Shown in pieces: positions 8,327-16,787 of a stretch of DNA of 64,000 nt. Source of the stretch: Sedimentibacter saalensis (lineage in GTDB: Bacteria; Bacillota; Clostridia; Tissierellales; Sedimentibacteraceae). The notes beneath the pieces are model-generated. The model worked only from the letters and a program-made list of their open reading frames with translations, ran no database searches and was not told the DNA's origin. Positions within the stretch are counted from its first letter, which is position 1, and the number at the start of each line of letters is the position of its first letter. The translations under genes and the position numbers were made by a program. Location of the stretch: the NCBI RefSeq assembly GCF_007830175.1, contig NZ_VLKH01000001.1, positions 558,001-622,000 of the forward strand. The letters run 5' to 3'.

Positions 8327-9594
8327 ATAATTATTTCCATTCCTCTCATGTAGGGCCTTAAGACTTCCGGTATTGTCACAGTGCCGTCATCATTCTGATA
8401 GTTTTCAAGTATTGCAGCAAATGTCCTTCCCACAGCCAGTCCTGAACCGTTGAGTGTGTGAATGTACTCAACTTTTTTGTTGTCGCTTCTCCTGTATCTA
8501 ATGTTTGCGCGTCTGGCCTGAAAATCTTCGAAATTTGAGCATGAGGAAATTTCAACATAACGACCGTAGCTGGGCATCCATACTTCCAGGTCATAAGTCT
8601 TGGCAGAACTAAATCCCAGGTCACCGGTGCAAAGTTCAACAACCCTGTAGGGGAGTTTTAAATCTTTTAGAATTTCTTCAGCAAAAATTGTTAATATTTC
8701 AAGCTGCCTGTATGAATCCTCAGGAGTTGAATACATGACCATTTCAACCTTGTCAAACTGATGGTTTCTTATGAGTCCTCTTGTATCTCTTCCGGCTGAA
8801 CCTGCTTCAGCCCTGAAGCATGGGGTATATGCAGTCATGTACATGGGTAATTTTGCTCCGTCAAGCACTTCATCTCTGAAAATGTTTGTTACCGGAACTT
8901 CAGCTGTTGGTATGAGGTAGTAATCTTTGCTTTTTAACTTGAACATGTCATCTTCAAATTTGGGAAGCTGTCCTGTACCTATCATGCTTTCTTTGTTTAC
9001 CATGAAAGGTGGTGCAATTTCTGTGAACCCGTGGTCAACAGTGTGCTTGTCAAGCATGTAGGATATTATTGATCTTTCCAGGAGTGCCCCCAATCCTTTG
9101 AACATTGAAAAACGTGGTCCTGCTATTTTAACAGCCCTTTCGAAATCAAGAATATTCAATTTTGTTCCAATGTCCCAGTGAGCCATGGGCTCAAAATCAA
9201 AATTTCTGCTCTCGCCCCATCGCCTTACTTCCATGTTGTCTCTATCAGTCTTTCCTACTGCAATTTGAGGGTTAGGTACATTAGGAATTTTTAATAGCTC
9301 TTCTTCAATTCTTATATCAAGACATTTGATTTCATCATCAATTATTCTTATTTTATCAGCAATATCCTTCATTTCCTTCAATGTGTCTGAAACATCCAAA
9401 CCTTGTTTTTTCATGGAAGGCACCTGCTTAGACGCCTTGTTCTGCTCTGATTTCATGTTTTCTGATTCCACAAGCCTTTTTCTTCTTTCAGTGTCAAGTT
9501 CAAGTAAACAGCCAATGCTTAGATTTGGATTTCTTCTTTTTAAAAGACTTTCAACTTCTTCATGATTATATCTGATTCTTTTGATGTCTAACAT
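8323..9594 (-). CDS. serS: seryl-tRNA synthetase
   Basis: This 423-aa class II synthetase charges tRNA(Ser) (and tRNA(Sec)). The N-terminal coiled-coil arm spans about residues 25-100. Motif 2 is [20 protein letters not shown], and motif 3 contains [18 protein letters not shown]. Length is normal. It is preceded by a consensus promoter, a T-box-like leader with a terminator, and a GGAGG box. It is the first gene of a two-gene unit with the ProX-type editing gene. Confidence 0.97.
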   Translation of the reverse strand: MLDIKRIRYNHEEVESLLKRRNPNLSIGCLLELDTERRKRLVESENMKSEQNKASKQVPSMKKQGLDVSDTLKEMKDIADKIRIIDDEIKCLDIRIEEELLKIPNVPNPQIAVGKTDRDNMEVRRWGESRNFDFEPMAHWDIGTKLNILDFERAVKIAGPRFSMFKGLGALLERSIISYMLDKHTVDHGFTEIAPPFMVNKESMIGTGQLPKFEDDMFKLKSKDYYLIPTAEVPVTNIFRDEVLDGAKLPMYMTAYTPCFRAEAGSAGRDTRGLIRNHQFDKVEMVMYSTPEDSYRQLEILTIFAEEILKDLKLPYRVVELCTGDLGFSSAKTYDLEVWMPSYGRYVEISSCSNFEDFQARRANIRYRRSDNKKVEYIHTLNGSGLAVGRTFAAILENYQNDDGTVTIPEVLRPYMRGMEIII

Positions 9595-9620
9595 TTAATA
9601 CCTCCATAGAACAAGTACAT

Positions 9621-9656
9621 GATTAGGAAAATTCTCTTTCCTAGTATAAAAAAATC
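9621..9656 (+). repeat. dispersed palindromic element, copy C (serS leader)
   Basis: The plus strand reads GATTAGGAAAATTCTCTTTC then CTAGTATAAAAAAATC. It matches copies A and B in the core GGAAAATTCTCTT...AGTATA...AAAA. It lies between the serS leader terminator and the serS ribosome binding site. Confidence 0.6.
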
Positions 9657-9675
9657 CCGTCTCATAGAGACGAGA
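9648..9675 (-). terminator. serS leader terminator
   Basis: On the minus strand TCTCGTCTC-TAT-GAGACGGGA (9 pairs, one G-U) is followed by seven T. It directly follows the T-box-like sequence, as in transcription-attenuating T-box leaders. Confidence 0.85.
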
Positions 9676-9776
9676 GATACTCGCGGTGCACTCAAAATTA
9701 TACCTCTAATGATTAAAATTAATGACCTAGATAGCTGATTACATCTGTATCTTTAATAAATCATTCCGTCATCACA
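9650..9776 (-). promoter_or_regulatory. T-box-like leader of serS (short stem I)
   Basis: Minus-strand RNA from about 9776. Near 9681-9694 it contains GAGTGCACCGCGA, which resembles the conserved T-box antiterminator element (UGGNACCGCG), and then the terminator. The CTC just after it can pair with GAG to make the antiterminator. Upstream, ATGAC/GTCAT and TGATT/AATCA can form a short stem I, with the Ser codon AGC immediately after AATCA as candidate specifier. The whole leader is only about 125 bases, much shorter than typical. The acceptor-pairing bulge reads GUGC rather than UGGN, so it is a variant or degenerate T-box. Confidence 0.65.
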
Positions 9777-9781
9777 ATTGG

Positions 9782-9810
9782 ATAATACCGCAGCAGTTAA
9801 AATTTGTCAA
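9782..9810 (-). promoter_or_regulatory. serS promoter
   Basis: On the minus strand TTGACA is followed after exactly 17 bases by TATTAT. It begins 5 bases after the stop codon of the upstream XRE gene, so serS has its own promoter. Confidence 0.85.
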
Positions 9811-9814
9811 GATT

Positions 9815-10369
9815 TTAGTGGACTGCCGGTGTTAATATGCAAAGCGCTTCTGCTTCTTCATCATAATTGTTGTAAATCGTGTGTCCGTTGTTTTCCGGAA
9901 CACATATGCTGTCCCCCTTTGACACTGTATACACCTTTTCCCCTACTTTGCAGTCAATTTTTCCTTTGAAAACATAAATGTATTCTTTTGCATCATTAAT
10001 AATTTTGTTTTCGCTAACTGAGGTTTTAGGTTTAAGCTTGAATAAAAAGGCTTCCATACCTGCATTTTTCTCACCCTTATTTGTCACAGGAGTAATATAT
10101 TCAAGTTCAATGTTTATATTTCCGAATTTCACTTTTGTTCTTTCATCTTCATGCATCTTAACCACGTTTTCATCACTGTCTTCCATAAACAGAACAGACA
10201 ACGGAATTTCAAGCGCCTGTGACAACCTCTTCAATACTGACAGCGAAGGAGAAATCAAATCTCTTTCTATTTGCGAAATATAGCCTGAGGTTACATCTAT
10301 TTTCTCAGACAACTCCACTATTGTTAAATTTTTGCTCTTTCTAATATTCCTAATCTTTTCTCCAATCAA
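9815..10369 (-). CDS. XRE-family transcriptional regulator with C-terminal cupin domain
   Basis: 184 aa. The N-terminal HTH_3 domain spans residues 5-60 (KIRNIRKSKNLTIVELSEKI, then 'VTSGYISQIERD'). A flexible linker follows. The C-terminal small cupin barrel covers about 100-180 ('YIYVFKGKIDCKVGEKVY', 'KGDSICVPENNGHTIYN'). Such proteins usually sense a small molecule in the cupin and repress amino-acid, polyamine or sugar genes. The start appears to be TTG after an AGGG box. No metabolic partner gene is adjacent, so the target is unknown. Confidence 0.87.
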   Translation of the reverse strand: MIGEKIRNIRKSKNLTIVELSEKIDVTSGYISQIERDLISPSLSVLKRLSQALEIPLSVLFMEDSDENVVKMHEDERTKVKFGNINIELEYITPVTNKGEKNAGMEAFLFKLKPKTSVSENKIINDAKEYIYVFKGKIDCKVGEKVYTVSKGDSICVPENNGHTIYNNYDEEAEALCILTPAVH

Positions 10370-10676
10370 TTTAGTACCCTCGTCATTGTAATACTGTTAC
10401 AACCATTATACACCAAAAAATTTGTATGTCACGTAAATGTTTTAATAAATATTAAAATTTTCCTAACAAGCTATATAATACAAGAAGCATTTTCCACTAT
10501 TTCACTTAAGCATTATTTGTTAATATTTGCGCACTATAGCAGCATAAATCAACTTTTTATATTTAGCAAGTACTTTTAATTTTTTCTTTTCATATAATGC
10601 ACAATATGATATAATTATCTATTAAATATTTATTTTAATTAATTAATATTTGTGCAGTTTTAAAAGGGGAAATATT
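10370..10676. promoter_or_regulatory. divergent intergenic region between XRE-cupin and helD
   Basis: 307 AT-rich bases without a gene. A possible helD promoter is TTTTCA (10587-10592), 17 bases, TATAAT (10610-10615). AGGGGA at 10665-10670 is the helD ribosome binding site. I see no riboswitch or strong inverted repeat. Confidence 0.4.
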
Positions 10677-12911
10677 ATGATTGAATATAACGACAAACAC
10701 TTAGAAGAAATTCAATACCTTGAAGAAATAATAAACTTATTGAAATATAAATTGGACATTGAAACAAGCAATCTTGAAGAACAAAAGATAGATCTTATTG
10801 CTGCGAGAAAAGAAATGTGGGAAAATACAACCCATTCATCAGCGGATTTTGACAAACTTTCAGACCTAAACCAGTATTTAAGTGCATTGCAGGCACAAAC
10901 TTTCACATATACGGAACTGGCCAAGAGAATCTCCAAGTATGAAAAGATGCTTGACAGCCCTTATTTTGCAAGGATTGATTTCACTGAGCAAGGTTATGAT
11001 GACACTGATAAAATATATATAGGACTTTTCAACTTGATGGATGAAGAAACCCATGACATAAAAGTCTATGATTGGCGTGCTCCAATTTCAAGCGTATATT
11101 ACAGAAATGAACTAGGTCCAGTTGAATACAAAGCTCCTGCCGGAATAATCAAAGGGACAATTACTCTAAAAAGACAGTACAAAATAACAAAAGGTGAAAT
11201 GGAATATTTTTTCGACAGCAACATCAACATACTTGATGAAATGCTCATGGAAGCACTGTCACAAAACATGACTTCCAAAATGAAAACAATTGTTGAAACT
11301 ATTCAAAAGCAACAGGACCTTATAATAAGAGATTTGGAAAATGATCTTCTTGTTGTTCAAGGAGTGGCAGGAAGCGGAAAATCATCTGTTGCACTGCACA
11401 GAATAGCATTTTTGATGTATCAGGGACTTAATTACAAGTTAAGCGCCAACAACATCATTGTAATTTCACCTAATCCCCTGTTTTCAAAGTATATCTCCAA
11501 TGTTCTTCCAGAGTTAGGAGAAGACAACATCAACGAATTCACATTTGAAAACATCTTCTTTAAACTTTATGAAAGCAGGCTGTCTGTTAAAACTAAAAGC
11601 GAAAACTTTGAAAATATAATATGTGCTGCTACAGAAGAAGAACGAAACTTCTTAAGATCCTACAACGAGTTCAAGGGATCTAAAACTTTTAAGGAAATAT
11701 TGGACCGTTTTGTGTATTATTTTGAGCACAAAATGATAAAATTTGAAGATGTGTATTTTAACGGTGAATTTCTGGAAACAAAACAGCTTTTAAAGTCGTT
11801 CTTATTAAGCGGAAAGCTCAATATGCCAACTGCAAAAAAATTAAAAATAATGGAAAACAGAATTATAGAAAAGCTCCATGAAAGGAAATTGTCAAGACGA
11901 AGCAAAATTGAAAAGGCTGTTGTGAAACTGAACCAACATGAATTTGAGTCCAAATCATTTACGAGAATGTTGGCTGCCAAAGAAACTGCTTCTTTTATTA
12001 AAAATTTGCACAATTTCACGGAATTTGACTGTTTTGAACTTTACAAGACACTTTTTGAAAACCGCAAAATTTTCAATGCAGTATCAAAAGGACTGATTCT
12101 TCCTGAAAATATTGAAAAAATAATTAATTACACAAATCAGAGCCTTCAGGATAGGTACAATATTCCCTATGCAGACGGTATGGGCCTAGTTTATCTGAAG
12201 ATAAAAGCTGAAGGTTGTGACTTGTTCAGAGACATCAAGCAAGTTGTGGTTGATGAGGCTCAGGATTATTACCCTCTTCATTACCACATATTAAAAAATC
12301 TATACAGAGATGCGCGTTTCACTGTGGTTGGCGATGTAAATCAGTCCGTTGAAAAGAAAAGCGACGTTTCAATTTATGATGATATAATTGAAATATTCGG
12401 TTTTGAAAAAAACAACAAAGTATTCCTGAACAAGAGCTACAGAAGCTCTTATGAAATCAGCAAATTCAGCTCAAAACTCCTTGAGGAAGGTACGTATACT
12501 GAGTACTTCAAAAGAAATGAGGAAGAACCTGAAATCATTCAGTGCAAAACAACAGATGAGCTTGACAACAAGCTTATTAAGGATATTGAAAATTATAAAT
12601 CACAGGGATTAAACACAGTGGCTATAATCTGCAAGAACAGAAAGACTGCTGCTGATTTATATTTCAGAATAGCAGGGCGTACAAAGGTTAAGCTAGTAGA
12701 TTACCTTGAAGAACAAAGCATAACAGGTACAATCATAGTTCCCGTATACCTTGCAAAAGGACTTGAATTTGATGCTGTAATGGTTTACGGAACCGACAAC
12801 AAAACTTACAATACAGATTATGACAAGAAGCTCCTTTACATTGCTTGTACAAGAGCCCTTCACAGGCTGTCTCTGTACTACACAGGAAAAATAACCAGGT
12901 ATTTAAAGTAG
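10677..12911 (+). CDS. helD: HelD-like UvrD/Rep-family RNA polymerase recycling helicase
   Basis: 744 aa from the ATG at 10677, chosen for the AGGGGA box; an in-frame start 9 codons earlier has none. An N-terminal coiled coil (about 1-100) is typical of HelD, which inserts arms into RNA polymerase to free it from DNA and release stalled complexes. Walker A GVAGSGKSS lies near residue 229, and Walker B VVDEAQDYYP near 523. Late motifs are 'NKSYRSSYEIS' and 'LYIACTRALHRL'. Length matches HelD (about 700-780) rather than UvrD/PcrA, which lack the N-terminal arm. It is monocistronic. Confidence 0.88.
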   Translation: MIEYNDKHLEEIQYLEEIINLLKYKLDIETSNLEEQKIDLIAARKEMWENTTHSSADFDKLSDLNQYLSALQAQTFTYTELAKRISKYEKMLDSPYFARIDFTEQGYDDTDKIYIGLFNLMDEETHDIKVYDWRAPISSVYYRNELGPVEYKAPAGIIKGTITLKRQYKITKGEMEYFFDSNINILDEMLMEALSQNMTSKMKTIVETIQKQQDLIIRDLENDLLVVQGVAGSGKSSVALHRIAFLMYQGLNYKLSANNIIVISPNPLFSKYISNVLPELGEDNINEFTFENIFFKLYESRLSVKTKSENFENIICAATEEERNFLRSYNEFKGSKTFKEILDRFVYYFEHKMIKFEDVYFNGEFLETKQLLKSFLLSGKLNMPTAKKLKIMENRIIEKLHERKLSRRSKIEKAVVKLNQHEFESKSFTRMLAAKETASFIKNLHNFTEFDCFELYKTLFENRKIFNAVSKGLILPENIEKIINYTNQSLQDRYNIPYADGMGLVYLKIKAEGCDLFRDIKQVVVDEAQDYYPLHYHILKNLYRDARFTVVGDVNQSVEKKSDVSIYDDIIEIFGFEKNNKVFLNKSYRSSYEISKFSSKLLEEGTYTEYFKRNEEEPEIIQCKTTDELDNKLIKDIENYKSQGLNTVAIICKNRKTAADLYFRIAGRTKVKLVDYLEEQSITGTIIVPVYLAKGLEFDAVMVYGTDNKTYNTDYDKKLLYIACTRALHRLSLYYTGKITRYLK

Positions 12912-12940
12912 ACAAAAGCCGCTATGCGGCGGCTTTTGTT
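12912..12940 (+). terminator. helD terminator
   Basis: ACAAAAGCCGC and its perfect complement GCGGCTTTTGT with a 6-base loop lie immediately after the helD stop. The U-tract TTTT is within the stem. Confidence 0.85.
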
Positions 12941-12950
12941 ATTATAACTC

Positions 12951-12979
12951 TTGATTTTTAGTCAATATTGTCATATAAT
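12951..12979 (+). promoter_or_regulatory. promoter of tRNA-Gly
   Basis: TTGATT, 17 bases, TATAAT. The -10 ends 16 bases before the mature tRNA. Confidence 0.75.
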
Positions 12980-12995
12980 TTAAATGATTAGTTTT

Positions 12996-13066
12996 GCGGG
13001 TGTAGCTTAGTGGCAGAGTTCCGGCTTCCCAAGCCGGCTGTGTGGGTTCGATTCCCATCACCCGCT
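12996..13066 (+). tRNA. tRNA-Gly(CCC)
   Basis: The acceptor stem is GCGGGTG/CACCCGC and the anticodon arm is CCGGC-TTCCCAA-GCCGG, giving anticodon CCC (reads GGG). The T loop is GTTCGATTC, the discriminator base is U, and CCA is not encoded. Confidence 0.95.
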
Positions 13067-13100
13067 CTTGCAGAAAATGTGCTGTTATAACAGCACATTT

Positions 13101-15398
13101 TTATATTGAATATATATCCGAAAATTCTATGTTAATTTTTTCAGATTTGTTATCCATGAACATGATAAAATTCTTATTTTCTGTTTCATCGATCAGTCTT
13201 GCCGGAAGAATTATTTTAAATGTACTTCCTTCTCCCAACATGCTTTCAACTCTTATTTCACCTCCATGCATTTCCACCAGTGATTTTACCAGAGCCAAAC
13301 CAATGCCGCTGCCTTCTGCATTTCTTGAAAGTGTTTTGTCTATCTGATGGAACCTTTCAAATATCACATCCAGATATTCTTTTTCCATTCCAACTCCATT
13401 GTCTTTGATATCTATCTCAACAAAATCTCCTTCATCCTGCACAGTTACTGTTATTTCATTGCTTTTATCGGAAAATTTAATTGCATTGGATATAAGATTT
13501 AAAATGATTCTTTCAATTTTATATGAATCCACTGCCATTATCTTTTCTTCTGTATTGGTGTCGAAAATCACATTCAGCCCCTTACCTTCAATATAATGAT
13601 ATATTGATTGCACAATGTCTTCAACAATTTCTACAATATTCACATTTTGAAGATTTAAATCCAAATGACCTGACTCAATTTTAGACAGGTCCACTATGTT
13701 ATTAACAAGTTTTGTAAGCCTGTAGCAGTTTTGTTTGATTATTTTCATATTTCTTTCAAATGATACAGTGTTTTTTTCATTCAAACCTTCCGACAGCTGC
13801 ATGCTCATGAGCTGGTTTGCGCTGAAAATTACATTTAATGGAGTTTTAAGTTCATGGGTTATATTTATAAAGAATTCTTCTTCCATTTCTAATGATTTTT
13901 TTGCCAGATTTCTTTCAGTAACTTCATTTGTTACATCAATGCACATTACTGCAAGTTCTGCAACTTCATTGTTTAACTTGAAAACAGGCTGAAAAATAAC
14001 CCTGTAATGCTTATCTTCCCCGGAAATTGAAAGCTGCTTTGTATATGAATAATTGAACATTTTATTGCACATTCTTGACTCATCATTGAGCATATTCATA
14101 AGATAATCGATGTTAACTGACTTTTCATCAAAGCACTCATAAATACTTTTCCCGGCAATTTCATTCATGTGAGGCAACTCAGGAAATACTTCCTTTAAAA
14201 TTTCATAAAACATTCTGTTTATACCAACTACTTTTAACAGTGGATAAGATACCCTCAAAAAACCCATATTCATACTGTTTATAATGCTGTTCAACGTATC
14301 ATACTGAGTCTGGAAATATAAATTTTCTTCATATTTTATCCTTTCTGTGACATCACTGAGCAGCACTATGGACTTTTCAACATTTCCGTTCTCACCATAT
14401 ATGGGCGACCCATTAGCACTGAAATGATGCTCTCCATAAGGGCTTTTACTTGAAAAAATAAAATCCTTAACTACCTCACCATTTTGTATTCGCGGCAGGG
14501 GCATTTTTTCAAGTTTTATTTCCTTGCCATCCAAATCAAAATATTTTGTGTGAACAAGTGTGTCTCCAAGCTTTTTCACTAAATCTGCCTTATATATTAT
14601 TTCCTTGGCTTTTTTATTCATTTTTACATAGTTGTTTTCATTATCTATTATAAACAGCCCATCTGACATATTTTCAAATATTGCTTCTAACTGCTTGTTT
14701 CTTTGTTCTATTTCTTTCCTCTGAACTACTCTCTTAGTCACTTCCAAAATGGACATCAAAATATATTTATTGTCATTTTCATCAGGCATAGTAACCAGTG
14801 ATATGTTCCAGAAAGATGTTCCCCTTTTCATGTTAACAACTTCATATTCTTCTTCAAAATAAGGCGTATCGGTTGAAATAACTATGTTAAAGAATGTTTT
14901 TATTTTACTGTTTTCAAAATCCGGAACAATTTCACTTATCTTTTTTCCCAGAATTGTTTCTATATTGTTGTAAGGTTCGTCCAATGTCTTGATAAATTCT
15001 TCATTTACCTTAAGAACTCTCAAATCGGGGCAGCTCATTACAATAAACCCAGTGTTTTTATCTGTGCTGAGCTTTTCAATTACGCTGAAGCTTTTGTTGA
15101 ACTTATAGTCTTTATCTGCTTCAAAAATATACAGACTTTTCTCTTTTTCCAAATCTATGCATCTTATGGCTACTTCAATAGGTTCAAGCAACTTACTAAA
15201 TATATATGAACATACACTTTTATTTCCGACTTCATGTATAAACTGAAAATCAGTTTTTAATTTTTTTTCTATATGCTTGATTGAACATCCTGTAATTTCT
15301 TCATTGCAATATCCAGTAAGTGATGTAAATTCGGCGCTTGTTTCCATAACAACGCCTTCTCTTACCAACAAAAACGGCTTGTCTGAAAAATTTTTCAT
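13101..15398 (-). CDS. multi-PAS cytosolic sensor histidine kinase (orphan)
   Basis: 765 aa from the ATG at 15398 (AGGGG upstream; longer frames lack a ribosome binding site). No membrane segment is seen, so sensing should be cytosolic. Four or so PAS-like units fill residues 1-490. HisKA follows with the phospho-acceptor in NITHELKTPLN (about residue 513). The ATPase domain carries NLISNAIKFSD (N box), DNGVGM (G1), FERFHQ (F box) and GSGIGLALVKSL (G2). No response regulator gene is adjacent. In spore-forming Clostridia, orphan kinases of this architecture often phosphorylate Spo0A directly; that role here is inference. Confidence 0.9.
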   Translation of the reverse strand: MKNFSDKPFLLVREGVVMETSAEFTSLTGYCNEEITGCSIKHIEKKLKTDFQFIHEVGNKSVCSYIFSKLLEPIEVAIRCIDLEKEKSLYIFEADKDYKFNKSFSVIEKLSTDKNTGFIVMSCPDLRVLKVNEEFIKTLDEPYNNIETILGKKISEIVPDFENSKIKTFFNIVISTDTPYFEEEYEVVNMKRGTSFWNISLVTMPDENDNKYILMSILEVTKRVVQRKEIEQRNKQLEAIFENMSDGLFIIDNENNYVKMNKKAKEIIYKADLVKKLGDTLVHTKYFDLDGKEIKLEKMPLPRIQNGEVVKDFIFSSKSPYGEHHFSANGSPIYGENGNVEKSIVLLSDVTERIKYEENLYFQTQYDTLNSIINSMNMGFLRVSYPLLKVVGINRMFYEILKEVFPELPHMNEIAGKSIYECFDEKSVNIDYLMNMLNDESRMCNKMFNYSYTKQLSISGEDKHYRVIFQPVFKLNNEVAELAVMCIDVTNEVTERNLAKKSLEMEEEFFINITHELKTPLNVIFSANQLMSMQLSEGLNEKNTVSFERNMKIIKQNCYRLTKLVNNIVDLSKIESGHLDLNLQNVNIVEIVEDIVQSIYHYIEGKGLNVIFDTNTEEKIMAVDSYKIERIILNLISNAIKFSDKSNEITVTVQDEGDFVEIDIKDNGVGMEKEYLDVIFERFHQIDKTLSRNAEGSGIGLALVKSLVEMHGGEIRVESMLGEGSTFKIILPARLIDETENKNFIMFMDNKSEKINIEFSDIYSI

Positions 15399-15504
15399 TT
15401 CTGCATAATCACCCCTTGTCTGATAGTTTATATTATTATAGCACACAATATTTAAGTATATTTTTCTTTTCTGTTAAGATTCTATTAAAAATACATTAGT
15501 ACAA

Positions 15505-15530
15505 ATAAAAAAGGATGCCAAAAGACATCC
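15505..15530 (-). terminator. terminator of tRNA-Thr
   Basis: On the minus strand GGATGTC-TTTT-GGCATCC is followed by TTTTTT, about 20 bases past the tRNA. Confidence 0.8.
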
Positions 15531-15548
15531 TGCATAACAATATGTATA

Positions 15549-15621
15549 AGCTGCCGACGGGAATCGAACCCACGACCTACGCATTACGAGTGCGTCGCTC
15601 TACCTGCTGAGCCACGGCAGC
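15549..15621 (-). tRNA. tRNA-Thr(CGT)
   Basis: The minus strand gives acceptor stem GCTGCCG/CGGCAGC and anticodon arm ACGCA-CTCGTAA-TGCGT, anticodon CGT (reads ACG). The discriminator base is U and CCA is not encoded. A TTTACA-17-TAAATT promoter may lie at 15632-15660. Confidence 0.95.
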
Positions 15622-15697
15622 ACATATATATAATTTAATACTTTTTGAAAGATTTGTAAACATTAATTTCAAATATTTGGGTATTATTTAATTTGAT

Positions 15698-15711
15698 ATT
15701 TCCTAGGAAAT
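15698..15711. promoter_or_regulatory. palindrome ATTTCC-TA-GGAAAT (Noc-site-like)
   Basis: A perfect 14-bp palindrome in intergenic DNA that matches the Bacillus Noc-binding consensus at 12 of 14 positions. The two central bases differ. See the similar site at 2459. Confidence 0.35.
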
Positions 15712-15779
15712 AATGTCGTAACACCTCGAAATTTGCTTCATATATTATAGTAAATAATTTAAAATAAAGGAGAGTCAAA

Positions 15780-16103
15780 ATGGACAAAAATAAAAAAAAT
15801 AATATTCAGAATGAGAATGGTATAAATGATAACATTGAACCTGACATGAATAACAACAGCATGTATTATATGGATAGTATGAACAATATAAACAACAATG
15901 TTTATTCTAACCGTTATAACAATGATAGATATGACAGCAACTGGCGTTATGATAACTATTATGATTATAACAGAAGAAATGACAGGCGTTATGACAGAGA
16001 TTATTATAACAGAATGAGATACTATCAATATCCTTACTGCGACAGATACGGCAGATGTGAAAACCCTATATGGTGGATGTTCTGGCCGTTATTCTTCCTA
16101 TAA
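15780..16103 (+). CDS. small Asn/Tyr/Asp/Arg-rich protein with hydrophobic C-terminal tail
   Basis: The 107-aa product matches no family I recognise. Residues 1-40 are Asn-rich. Residues 41-85 are dominated by Tyr, Asn, Asp and Arg in short repeats (RYD, NRYNND, RRYDRDYY). The last 12 residues, PIWWMFWPLFFL, are strongly hydrophobic. Two Cys lie in YCDRYGRCEN. AAAGGAG 9 bases upstream supports the ATG. Upstream CATATATTA (15739-15747), with AC 16 bases before it, fits the loose SigK -10/-35 pattern. The composition resembles Tyr-rich spore coat proteins, but this is only a hypothesis. A strong bidirectional terminator follows. Confidence 0.75.
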   Translation: MDKNKKNNIQNENGINDNIEPDMNNNSMYYMDSMNNINNNVYSNRYNNDRYDSNWRYDNYYDYNRRNDRRYDRDYYNRMRYYQYPYCDRYGRCENPIWWMFWPLFFL

Positions 16104-16111
16104 AAATGAAA

Positions 16112-16143
16112 CAAAAAAACTTAGGCTTACCTAAGTTTTTTTG
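16112..16143. terminator. bidirectional terminator between the small protein gene and pyrE
   Basis: CAAAAAAACTTAGG-CTTA-CCTAAGTTTTTTTG is a perfect inverted repeat with A and T tracts on both sides. It can stop transcription from both convergent units. Confidence 0.92.
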
Positions 16144-16144
16144 T

Positions 16145-16708
16145 TTAAAATTTTCTGCTTCCTGGTTTAACAGGTGCTGAGCCGTCTTTGCACAACGGAC
16201 AACTGCCTTCATTGTACGTTTCAAATTCAAGTTCTACAGCACTGAAAATTGGAAGTGATATTTCACTTGCTTTTCTGTCAACTATACAGCCAAGCCCTAT
16301 AATCTCTCCTCCGAGATTTTCTAAAACTCTTGCAGTTTCCATGGACGATTTTCCAGTTGTAACTACATCTTCCATAATTAAAATTCTCTCACCGGGCTTT
16401 ATTTCAAAACCACGCCTCAATGTCATCAGATTGTTTTCTCTTTCAGTGAATATAGCTCTTTTTCCAAGCTGTCTACCAAGCTCATATGCAGCAGTAATCC
16501 CTCCCATGGCAGGTCCAACTACTACGTCTATGTCCAGGTCCCTTACTTTTTCTGCAACTATTGCTATTACTTTTTCTGTTTTGTCCGGGTACTGCATAAG
16601 CTTTGCACATTGGCAATATTTGTTGCTGTGTTTTCCTGAAGAAAGAAGAAAATGTCCTTCTAGAAGCGCTTCACATTCTTTTAATATTTCCACCACATTA
16701 ATACTCAT
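16145..16708 (-). CDS. pyrE: orotate phosphoribosyltransferase
   Basis: 187 aa. It joins orotate to PRPP to make OMP. The PRPP-binding motif is RILIMEDVVTTGKS near residue 115. The N-terminal 'LLSSGKHSNKYCQCAKLMQYP' and the C-terminal 'CPLCKDGSAPVKPGSRKF' are typical of the Clostridial/Thermus-type PyrE. I place the start at the ATG of MSINVVEILK (16708), 5 bases after GGAGG. An ATG 16 codons earlier lacks a ribosome binding site. It is the last gene of the pyrBIFKDE operon. Confidence 0.95.
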   Translation of the reverse strand: MSINVVEILKECEALLEGHFLLSSGKHSNKYCQCAKLMQYPDKTEKVIAIVAEKVRDLDIDVVVGPAMGGITAAYELGRQLGKRAIFTERENNLMTLRRGFEIKPGERILIMEDVVTTGKSSMETARVLENLGGEIIGLGCIVDRKASEISLPIFSAVELEFETYNEGSCPLCKDGSAPVKPGSRKF

Positions 16709-16787
16709 CATATCCTCCATAATTTTTTCAGCATTTTTATCTTTTATTATTTTCATTCTTAATTCTTAACTCTTCACTCTTAATTTA

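Noticed and set aside
16188-16769. 193-aa plus-strand frame opposite pyrE
   Set aside because: Shadow frame. pyrE is certain on the minus strand, and this frame has no ribosome binding site or domain character.
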